Shown: positions 40,901 through 52,900 of the stretch, piece after piece
How the letters are laid out: each line of letters begins with the position of its first letter
Position numbering within the stretch: the first letter of the stretch is position 1
Assembly (NCBI RefSeq): GCF_003945595.2
Contig: NW_024104616.1
Coordinates: 186,001-250,000, forward strand
Length of the DNA stretch: 64,000 bases
Reading direction: 5' to 3'
From: Pipra filicauda
Taxonomy: Eukaryota; Chordata; Aves; Passeriformes; Pipridae
Notes under the pieces: model-generated
The model's database searches: none
The model's input: the letters and a program-made list of their open reading frames with translations, nothing else
Told to the model about the DNA's origin: nothing
Program-made: the position numbers and the translations under genes

Positions 40901-43900
40901 CCTAGATTTCCATGACTACAGAGGTTATATACTAAATACTAGTCTTGACTGAAAGTCAGCCTAAATAGTTCAGTCTACCACTTAAATTTTCTGTTCTTCC
41001 TCAGATAGCTCTACCTCTGAGGAGAAATTTGATTGAGAAGTGTGATTCTGAGGAAAGTTAGGATCATGCTGAATATTCGTTTCGAATACCTAAAATATAG
41101 AATTATTTCCTTTTTTTAGATTTTTACAATAGGAAGAAAAATGTTTATCTGATTAAACATACTTTGTGCCAGTGACAGTAGTCACTGTAGTTTTCCTTTA
41201 GAAGTGTTTGTAGCTAGTTGTTTTTTTTTTAGGAATGGTTTCTGCACTTGGGGTCTGATTTGGTTTCCAAATTGATTTAATGAAGAGAGAATAGGCTTGT
41301 CACAACCTTTTATCCTCCAGTGTCTGGTTATTTTTTTGCAGAAATATTATAGTTTGGGATAACCACTTCCTCAGATACAATGCTTGAAGAAATAGAAAGT
41401 GTTCCTATTTTTTTCACATCATAAATAAGTAAACTAATAACAGTCATCTGTGTTATATCAAAGAATTTGTTTACAGAAGGCGTATTATAAAAAAAGAAGG
41501 GGTTACTCTGTTTTCTCAGTTTTGTGTTATTTGCTAGAACTATGTGAAGGGCTGATTGTTCTGCCCTGCTTAGTTCCTTTGCTAATTTTTACACATGGTT
41601 GCACAAGGTAAAAAACTGAGAGATTGTTTCCTTTTTCATGGGGACAGTCAAAATTAAGGTGCACTTATCATGTGTTTTAATTCTTTGGCAGTCTTGTATG
41701 CAGCTAAAAGTCCAAAAAAGCTAGAAGAGATTGCATAACCTATCTGGAGTACAAGAACAGCTGTATTGACTTGGAACCTTAGCAAGGATTTTTTTCCATT
41801 AAGATCACAAGTTTATGTATGTTTCTTCCTTGAATATTTTACCAAAACAGATTGTAATTACTCCAGCCTGCGTATGCTTGCTTCTGAGAAGTTTGTAGAA
41901 TCATCAGTAACAGCTTTGCTTGTGAATGCAAGCTCCCATAGCTGCAAGATTATTGCTGCTTGCTTGATTTACTTGTCTCTGAACTTTGTGAAAAGCACAG
42001 AAGACTCAAATTTCTGATTGAATTCTGAATACATGCTTCAGCAGTATGTGCTGGGTCATAAAACTCTTTAGACGCGGCAAGTCTAAATTTGGATGTTGGA
42101 TGCTGTCCAGCATAAATTATCAAAATTTGACAATTGGCTTTGAGCTCTGAACTTGGAAAGGGAAGTGTGAGGCTTTGCAGTCCCTGTTAGACTTCATGCC
42201 ATGTTTCCTCACATCTGAATTCATACTGTGAATGAAGAATGGATTTATGGGCTGAAAAAGCTGTGGACCCCCTTGACATGTGTCACATTCTCCCTCTTGC
42301 CATGAAGCCCTGGCAGCTTGCTGAACTCCTGCTTCCTGACTCATCTCACTCCTCCCAGAAGCTGCAGTGCTGAGCTGCTGTTCAGTACAATGTCCTTTGA
42401 GGCTGCTTCCTTGCCAATCCATGCTGCAGAGCTGCAATCCAGCCATCCCACTATATCAGCTCCTACCATTCATGTCAGGAGTTCCTTGATACATCCCTTC
42501 AGTATTGTGCTACCACATTCTTTTTGGTTTTGTTCCTTTCCCATCTAGGTGCTAGTTAAATAGCATTTAGAACCACTGGCTTTGGCTGCAATGCTTCTCT
42601 CCTCATTTTCTAAACTATAGAGGGGACGCAAAAGACCAGCATGGATATGGAGCACAAAACCTTTCCTGGTAGTGCTTCAGTAAAATGGAGAGAATATTCT
42701 CAACCAAGTATACTGATCTCTTCCATATTGTGCTGAAGTGACTTAACTGTCAGTTAAACCAATGACAACTGGTTTGACCTTTTTTTCTGCATGTTGCCAA
42801 AACATCATTCCTGAAACTTTGAGCTAATAATTTAAATGGTTTCATGCTCTAGGCTTTCCAGATTTTATAATCAAAGATATGTCTGGAGAATACACTTGTC
42901 CAGGTTAATCCAAAACCGTCCTTGAGGAAAACTGATATGGTAAGGGTTGGTGGAAGAGTTCAAATTGTGTCAAGCTTTTTTTTTTTTCCCCAGAAATAAA
43001 TTTGGTTTATAGCATCTTGAAAAATTTTAGTGACAAATAATAAAATCATGAACTTATTTTTTTATCTACCCTTCTAGCCCAGGAATACTTATTTCAGTCT
43101 TTCAGTTAATAAACTTAAGTGGCTCAAGTGTTGGTGCTCCAAACCCTACCTTTGGGTAAAGAACTTTGCTAATATTTTTCTGATGATACTGCATTTCAGC
43201 TTTTGCTTTCATTAACTCACTCATTCCCCTGCTTTAATAGTATCTAATACTTTCCTTCATTGTTAATATTTATATCCAATTTTTTTTTTTACTTCAATAC
43301 ATTTTTTTATTTAAGGAAAAATAATTTAAAAAAAGAATCCTTGTCCAACTGTCACTACAGCATTTGGCATTTTCAGGATGTGAAAAAAGATATATTGACT
43401 GCAGTAATGAGGACATTCAGCTCACAGTTGTATTTTAGCTTCCGTGCCAGTAACAGAGAGCAAAAGAGGAATACATTCTTTCTGAAGAGGCAGCTGTTGC
43501 TTAGGCAACATGGCAAAGGCAGGTCAATGCCTTTTCTTCATTGCACATAAAAACAGTGGCATTTCAGAAGAATCTTTAACTTATCTCCATTCTCCAGAGA
43601 CATTTTACTAGTTTGTTATAGAGTTTATTTAAAAAAGAGTAACATGAACCAGCTAGTGGTATGTCTTGCCTCCAAATTTGGTTTACCAGTGTTTCCTAGA
43701 GGAAGTAGGCACAGCTGTTACAGGACTGCATCCTACCATGGGAATTAAACTGCCTCTTGTATCTCCATATTGTGTAGCTTTTCAAGCTGGAGCTGTTTCC
43801 ACTTTGAAGGAAAGAGTGCGGCTAAATATATACTGTAACATTTGAGTATGACATGAGACAGACTTTGCCTGCCTTGTATTTCAAGTCTTTGTAGTCTTTG

Positions 43901-46900
43901 AGGATGATTCAAAAAGAAGGAATTCTGATCAAAATGCTGGTCCCTCTGGCTGACTAGTTACCCTCGATAGACATAGATTGTTTGCCAAGGCAGCAAGGAA
44001 ATCATGTGGGAAAGTCATTCTCTTCGACCTACAGTCCCCTTGAAATGATTGAATAGTAGTACATTGTTCAAGATGCACTAGATTACAACATTATAAAATG
44101 TAAGTATTCTTAGACATAGAGTGAAAGAATAAAGTATAAATGTGCATTCATGAAAGTGGATTGAGAAATTAGAGAATAGTTTCTTTTTTTAAAGAATGAA
44201 ATTCGTACTTCAAACATATGAACACCTTCTCATTGTAGAGGCTGTAGAACTATAGGTCATTGCATAAGATATGGGGGTTAGTATGTTTTGTGTACAAGTT
44301 TCTAAATATAGTACCAGACAAAAAGAAGTCTTAAGCAGTTTAGGAAACAGATGGTTTAGATGGGTTTAATGTATTTTTCTTCTTTCTTTCCAGTGATTAG
44401 CAAGACATTCCACCAGAAATATGTAGATGTTCTGTAATTTTCACTAAAGAATGTGTAATTTTATCATCCAGAAGGAGATATTGAAGTTCTAAATAATTCA
44501 TCTCTGAATTTTCAGATTAAAAGGGTTCAGTTCAAACCAGGGTTCAGTTCCAAACTAGACACTGCTGGGTTTTATAATAAGCCATAGATCTCATTGGCTA
44601 TTCTCCATAAATTACATTTTTAGATCCTAGAAACTAATATGGAAGTCACAGCATTTTTAGATTGGGGAACTGATCTACTGCATTCTACTACAAACTACTC
44701 TTTGTCATTTAAAGCTGATGGAGGACTCTAAATGAATTCAGAATACTTAACAGAGGAGATACCTATAATTTAAAATGCTTGTTTTTATCTTTGCTGCTTT
44801 TCCATTGAATCTGTGCTGCTTCTGTGCAACTGTTTTCCACTGTAGAAACTCCATCCTGCTGCCTTGCTTCTCGTGAGCGTATTTACAAAACTAGTGATGT
44901 AGCTGGGCCTGCCTCTGCTATTTCATCTCTCTCTCACAAACTGAAGGGTGGGTATGCATGCCAACATAGCAAGGTTATTCAAATTTTTACATCCAAAATG
45001 TTGTTTTCTTTTTTTTTCTCCTTCCATTCATTTGCATTTCATTCATTTAAGAAAATAATGTTTTTTGAAAACAAATGTTCAGTTCTGGTATTTGTTGGAA
45101 GCTCATTCGATTTAACCATTCAGTGTTGCTTTCCTGAGTTGCAACAACTCCATGATACACAATCTAGCTGCCTCTTTCTGCTTTGTAAACAGGAAAGTGA
45201 CGTTAGTCTAATTTAATAACACCTGTTTTCAAACAACATGCAAACAAAGTATGTAAGAGGAAAGGAGGGGGAAATCTGGGATTTTTTTGCTATGTTATGC
45301 AATTTTTCATTTGGGCATTTTTCTTTTTCGTGCTGATAGTCTAGAATGCCAATTAGGATTATTTGCCTGTATATGTGCAAAACCAAACCTTTGTTTTTAA
45401 AATACAAGACTTTTTTTGTTACTGGAAGCTACTGCTAGGCTATACCTTTTATAAGGAGTTTTGTTCTAGAATGTTTTCCTGATTGATATGCACTAATTGT
45501 GCGTGTACTTTTGATACGTTGCTGAATGGTTTGAAGTTTTTTATGTCCTCCAAAAAGATTATTGTCATATTTTCACTTTTTTAATCTGTTCTATGAGGCA
45601 TTCTTTAAAAAGTTCTACCTAAAGTATTTTCTCATCTGGCAGACCTTGAATTAATTTTTTTATTTGTTTTGGGGAAAAATGTGTATAAAAATAATTATAA
45701 TTTGCATTTTGGAATTTATTGATCACAAAATAAACATCTCAAAATGGCTCATCAGTAAAACTGGTGTAGAACTCAACTGGCATGTGTGAAATGCTTGGAC
45801 TGATACTTAAGAAACTTTTTGTTTTTTTCTTTTAGCAAGAACAATCATTTTATAAACCACGATGTACCATGCTATTTCTTTCCTTCCTCTTCCCTGCCCC
45901 AAGTCAAAAATAATTATAAAACTCATAAGAAAAAAGACAGACTCTCAAAATGGATTAGAATGGTATTTGAGATATTATTATATTCTACATTTGGCATATT
46001 ATTCCTGAATAGAGACACAGTATGTCTTCTATGCCTGGAGAAGTGTGAACTCCTACCATGACCTGGGAAGGCAGGAGAGTGGCCTAACCTTCAATTCTGT
46101 TAAATATTGTGACATAATTCATTCCCTTCACTTTTTTGTGTTGCTGTTCATTTTATTATAAGGTACTTAAATATGGGGATAGCAAATTAGTAAGAATCAG
46201 TTTGTAACCCAAGGTATCATCTGGGTTGTTAAATTTTGCTCAAAAACTTTTCTTTTTTTGGATTGTGAAAGGTAGTAGTATGAAAAAACTGCATCTATAT
46301 ATTTTCTACCATAGGGGTAAGTCTTTGTGATTTAGAACTGCATGAAGTTGGCTCAAATCCCAGGATGCATAAGAAACTGAACACTGATTTCACACCTCCT
46401 AAGTAAATACTGAAGGTACTAGGAAAAGATGACCGCCTATCCCCTGTTCCCATTAGAAATCAAGGCACAAATTAGCAGATTTTCTCTGATTAATTGAAAT
46501 TTTATTTTTTGACAAATAGTTGCTTCCTAAAAATACACCCAGACAAGTGGAAATGACCTTTTAATATCTAGAAAAGTAAAATAATCCGAAGTACTGTGTC
46601 CTAAATCTACAAGATTTACTAGGGAAATGTTTTCATGCTTAACTAATGAAAACCCATTCAGATCAGAAAGATTTAAATCTGTGTTCAAGACTTTGCAGTG
46701 TAAGGCTTTGTGGAGAGACAGCTATATTAACTGTTGAATTGCTTGCCAGTAATTTCAACATTGCTTGTATTAATTTTTGTATGTATTAAGTTACCTATAG
46801 TTTTTATAGTTCTGCAGATTAATATATGTACAGAGTCAATGCGCGTATGACCAATAAAGTAGTGCATGAAAATAAGAAGACATCATTGACCAGAGTTGTT

Positions 46901-49900
46901 GGTTTAGCTTAGTGGTTGAGAAAAGTGGGTTTGTTGGTTTTGGGGGTTCTTAAATGGGTTGTGTTTTGGTAGCAGAACATGGATAGTTTGTGGTCTTGAA
47001 TAGGTGGATGCCTCAGATTATCAGTCTGAATAGTTTAAGCATGTTTGCAAGCCTCTTGCCCAATTTACTTTATAACTGTGTTTACTTCCTACAATTCCTG
47101 ACTTCTGAGCATTAAAAAAAATAAATCTGGTAATAGATTTGGTCTCTATGCAAGTCTCTTGTTGCAGTCAGGCTGACACACATGGAGATAATAAATAAAT
47201 AATCCCTGGTTTCCGTTGCAACTGTCGTAAATTGAGTTAACTCCTGGCATTTTACCTAAAGGTGTAAATTGTGCATCCTTTACTAGTGTTTTGTGGAAAC
47301 AGTGAACTGTGCCTTTTGATAGCTCCATAGTTGTGTTTTCTTTGTAAATATTTCCTAACACTTGTTTATATGTATCTTTAGGAAAAGAAATGTGTTGAAA
47401 ATATTCTGGGTGAAAAAAGATCCTGTCATGTTTCCTTTCATTTTTATGTGAACAGAAGCATGTGTTTGATCTTTATCTTGTGTTCAGGTCTTTAGTCCTT
47501 GTTTTTTACTATTAAAGGTATCACTGTAAACATAACCATTCAATTATAAAATATACTGCACAGGTGACCGAATGAATTTCACAGGAGCTGCTAGACCGGT
47601 TTCTCCAGCTGGAAAGACAGACACGCCATCGAAGCACAGAGCTGACTGCAGGTCACCCAAACTTGATGTGCGAATGAATAGAGCTGTTGCTGACCAGAAG
47701 AAACCCAGAAATACAGAAGGCTTATCTGCCAGTGAGTGTCTTATCCTGAAATCAGATGCTGCAAAGCTGCGGTCAGACTCGCACAGCAGGTCTTTGTCGC
47801 CAAATCATAACACTTTGCAAACACTAAAAACTGATGGAAGAACAACGACTGGACTGAGAGCCGAATCTCCAGGGCCAGGAACCCGGTCATCTTCTCCAAA
47901 GACAAAGACCCTTACAGCTGTTAGATCTGGTGCTAGTTCTCCACGATCCTCATCACCCCATGACAAAACTCTACCTCAGAAACCTTCATCCCCTGTAAAA
48001 ACAAAGCTTGATCCTCCTCGAGAACGCTCCAAATCAGATTCCTACACATTAGATCCAGACACCCTTCGCAAAAAGAAAGTGCCACTAACAGAACCCTTAA
48101 GGGGGAGGTCCACTTCACCTAAACCAAAAATTATTGCAAAAGATGGAAAACCTGTTACAGAAACTGAAAATAGAGCTCCTTCCCCTCATGTCGTACAAGA
48201 AAATCTTCACAGTGAGGTAGTTGAAGTATGTACTTCAAGTACTTTAAAGACTGACAGCATTACAGATACCACCTGTGAGGACAACACTGAATTCAGAAGT
48301 CTGGACGATGGTTCTAATAAAGTTCATTTCAGCATAGGCAAAGCACCACTGAAGGATGAGCAAGACATGAGAGCATCTCCAAAAGTGAGCCGTAAATGTG
48401 CTGGTAGACACACAAGACCCAAAAAGGAAAAATCCAACTTTCTTTTCAAAGGAGATGGCTCCAAGCCCGTAGAGCCTGCCAAGCAAGCAATGTCACCTTC
48501 TGTTGCAGAATGTGCTAGAGCTGTATTTGCTGCATTTCTTTGGCATGAAGGAATAGTTCATGATGCTATGGCATGCTCATCTTTTTTGAAGTTTAATCCA
48601 GAACTGTCCAAAGAGCATGCGCCCATACGAAGCAGTCTTACTCAACAGCCTGCAGAGGAAAAAGAAACGAAGTTGAAAAATAGACATTCATTGGAAATAT
48701 CATCTGCTCTTAACATGTTCAACATCTCACCTCATGGACCAGATATATCTAAAATGGGTAGCATCAATAAGAACAAAGTCCTCTCAATGTTAAAAGAACC
48801 ACCTCTGCATGAAAAGTGTGAGGATGGAAAAACTGAAACTACCTCCTTTGAAACATCCGGTCATCACACAATAAAATCCAAGTCTCCTCTTCCATTAACA
48901 CTGCAGCACTTAGTAGCTTTCTGGGAAGATATTTCTTTAGCAACTATTAAAGCAGCTTCCCAAAACATGATTTTTCCAAGTCCTGGTTCTTGTGCAGTGT
49001 TAAAGAAGAAGGAAAGTGACAAAGATAACAAGAAAGCTAAGAAAGAGAAAAAGAAAAAGGAAAAGGTTGAGACTAGGCCAAGGGGAAATCTTTTTGGTGA
49101 AATGGCCCAGCTTGCAGTGGGAGGACCTGAAAAAGACACCATCTGTGAGTTGTGTGGAGAATCCCATCCATATCCAGTGACCTACCACATGAGACAAGCT
49201 CATCCAGGTAAGATTCCATATTTAATTCCCATGTCAATCTAGAAAGTGTATTTCACACACATGTTCTGGTATTAGTTACTGTGATGAAAATGAGTCGGAC
49301 TACCTTGTCTATTAGTGTAAGACCCCAGGCTCGCCTCACGAGCTCATTAGGGGGGTTTTACGTCAAAAAAGTATAAGGCCCCAAACCCACCTGATGGATT
49401 TATTAAGGGGACCTTCAGTTCTTTTGTCCCTTAAGGCTGCACGTGGGAAAAATGCTACAACATTTTCAAGGGGTCATAATAACACACTTGTACTGGCAAA
49501 CTTTGGAAGATAAGGAAACTTGGAAAAAGTGTAAAGCATACAGTCAACATAAAGCATTTCATAAAGGACTGACTTAGGAAATTTCAGCCCAACAAGAAAA
49601 GTGAATAAGGAGAAGTAGTAGTAAAGGGGGGAAGAGGGGAGAGGAGAGGAGAGGATGGAGAGAGTGTTGTTTTGAGCCAGTAATAATTTTTTTCCAGACT
49701 CTCACAATTATATAAACTAAATTAAAATTTATACTTACATAAAGATTATTTACACATCTTTGTATGTGATTTCAAGTAGTTCTGGATCTAAACTTTCAAA
49801 TACGCCAAATAACATTGTTTGAACCACGGTCAAAATAATGCTCTGACCTTACAGTAGCTCTTCAGAAACATGCCATTTTTTTACACTTTAGGACTTGAAA

Positions 49901-52900
49901 CTGTGCTGGGAAAATTGAAAATAAAATAAAAAATGAGATTGGTCATTTGGAGTTTCTACTTTGCTAAAATTTTTTTGTTACTGTTTTAATAGTAGAAAAT
50001 TTTTATTTGTCTGGTGTGTCAGTACTAGGTATCAAGGACTTAATATTTGGTATACTTTCTGGTATGTATGTTTTTTTTAGCTCTGTATGCAAAGTTAAAG
50101 CAAAATTTCTATTCAGCAATTATCGGTTCCCTGAATCTTTCTGAGAAATGCTAATCAGCAAAGGAATACACTCCATTCCCTCTTAAGCTTTGTTAGCTAG
50201 GAGGTAAGGTTTTCATGTTTATTAAATCACAGATAATGTTGGCTAACTTATAATACTGACCTTACCACCAGCTATTTGAATAGGGAGCTGTTGATGCTTT
50301 GGACAATTTCCTGATAAAAACTTGAAAACTTTATTATTTCATAATAAAAACTTAAAAACTTGAAAACATGGACAAAAACATTGTTTTGTAACCAATTCAG
50401 ACATACAGAAAAGTAGAAAATTAGACCAGAAGACAAGTATCTTCCTACCTCCTCTTCATCCCTCTTCTACAGTAATAGAAGATATAATAGTAACCCTTCT
50501 TTTGAAATAACTTGTTTTTCCCTCTTTCCCCAACATAGGTTGTGGCCGTTACGCAGGTGGCCAAGGTTACAACAGCATTGGGCACTTCTGTGGAGGATGG
50601 GCTGGCAATTGTGGCGATGGTGGTATTGGAGGAAGCACTTGGTATTTGGTTTGCGATCGATGCAGAGAAAAATATCTCCGTGAAAAACAAGCAGCAGCAA
50701 GAGAGAAGGTATTTTCAGCTGGTTTTCATATGTTTAGGTATCTTGTCTCCTTAATAGTGCTGTGTTCACAACTTGAAAATAAGGTTAGGCCGGTTTAAAA
50801 AACTTGGAATTTCATAACTTTGAAAGGTTTTGGAATATCCTCTTATGCTATTGTTAGGTTTAAGATGATAAGATAGAAATTTTGCCGACTTCCAAACTTC
50901 CAATCAGATTTCTTCTCTTCAGATGATAGTGTTTTCAAATTTATAATTTTATTTTTTTATCCCACTATAACTGCAGCATTGAATGTAATACCTAATTTTT
51001 TTAAGTATTTGTCAGTTTATTTAACTTAGAATTGTTATATTTGTTTACTGAAATGAGTGCTGTTTTAACTTTGTGTTTATAGTTTCTTTAATGATCTTAA
51101 TAATCCAGAACATTGGATACAAGATGCCACTAGAGCAATTTTTAATGGGAATGGTATGAAAGGTGATGTTCTTATATTGGTGTTCCAGGACTAATTTCAA
51201 ATTCTTGCTTAAAGTATACAAATAAGTTGAGGTTCTAAGGTAAGCAGAACAATGCTATTTAAACTTTATTTTTTTAACTAAATTTGTTGAAAATTTGTGC
51301 ACACAAAATTAATCCTGAGGCAGTTGTCAAAGCTATCAGCTTTTTATTAAATGTTTGCAAAGTTTTAAAAATAAAAGTGCATTTTGTCATAGAAAATATT
51401 TTACAACAGATTTAGTATAAGCTATGTTATCAGATTTTCCTGTGGTGAAGTATAATTTAATTATATGGTTTTTAAATTTATCTAGATTAAACAATCTAGG
51501 AGAAAACCAATGCAAGTTAAGACACCTCGTGCCTTGCCAACTATGGAAGCTCATCAAGTGATTAAAGCAAACGCGCTCTATTTACTGTCGCTGAGTAGTG
51601 CTGCTGAGCCAAGTATCCTCTGCTATCACCCTGCAAAAGCATTCCAATCTCAACTTCCCAGTCTCAAAGAAGGAATTTCTGAAGACTTTCCCATTAAAAT
51701 GCCATGTCTCTATCTACAGACTTTAGCAAGGTGATTAAAGGAAGTGTATGAGTATTGACTTTATTACTCACCTATGTATAGTGTTGAATAAAAATGTGTG
51801 TATAAATTAAATGAAAACTTATATAGAAAAATACGTATTTTCCTAATCCTTTATGATATTTATTCTTCTGTCTCTTAATCAATGATCTTTTTCAATCTCA
51901 TAAATTGTATTTTCTCATAATGTCAGATATACCCTAAGTAGTTTTTCAGTGCTAAATATTTTTTAACAACAGTTTAGTTTCTGTCCAAAGAATTTAGAAT
52001 TTCCCAAAGAGTTTAACTTAGTGTGTTAGTAGCAGACATATGTGCTACTTTTTCCTCTTCGCAGTTAAAAATAGTAAGAAGGAAACCAGACGACTTGGGC
52101 TTTTTGGTACTTTTAAGTAGATTTCACTGTAGTGTGTGATGTTTATGTTGGATAGACGTTTGGACCTAAAATACATTCTGGAAATACCTAAAAAAATACT
52201 AAAAGATAGTAAAGAGTGATCCCCACTCCCTCTTGCTTGAAAATGCCATTGTATTTTCCAGTACCACTTTTAAGTCACAACTAGCTTAAAAGCATTAGTA
52301 CTCAAGGAGTAAATGAATAGTGTTGCCTAACTAAATGTATTGGTGAAGGACTTTTGTGTATGTGTGTTTCAGGAACTTGTAATCCTTAATCCTAATTTAA
52401 AAATCTAATTTGATTTAGGCATCATCATGAAAATTTTGTTGGGTACCAGGATGACAACCTCTTCCAGGATGAGATGAGATACTTGCGCTCAACTTCAGTA
52501 CCTGCACCATATATCTCAGTTACTCCTGATGCAAGTCCTAATGTCTTTGAAGAACCAGAGAGTAACATGAAATCTATGCCCCCAAGGTATTTCCTTATAA
52601 TTCTAGGTACTACATACAAGTGTTAAAGCATTAGGATAACACCAATTAAAAAAAAAGGAAAACATTGCTGCAGTTAAGTAGCTAAAGTATCAGATCAGCA
52701 GAGATCAGTCTGTGAAATGGCAACAAAAAAGCCAAAAGGATATGAAGCTGTAGTTAGAAAAATATCTTCAGGGAATCATAACTTATCAGGTATATATTCA
52801 ACCATTAGCAATGGAATATGTCTGATTATGCAAATATGCAAGGAATATGCAAATCACAATTGCAACCTTTAACTGTACTGCAAACCAATTGCTTCTCTCT

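Larger units (their letters stand above)
49208..50538 (+). other. Intron 20, with paired stem-loops and a GA-rich tract
   Basis: A 1.33 kb GT-AG intron between the two halves of the zinc-motif region. It carries two related stem-loops (49317-49418) and a purine tract (49626-49665). Confidence 0.88.

Noticed and set aside
42120..42446. 108-codon minus-strand open frame
   Set aside because: No start context, homology or splice structure; it only reflects a patch of higher GC.
47933..49203. Minus-strand open frames over the giant exon
   Set aside because: They are shadows of the strongly biased coding sequence on the + strand.
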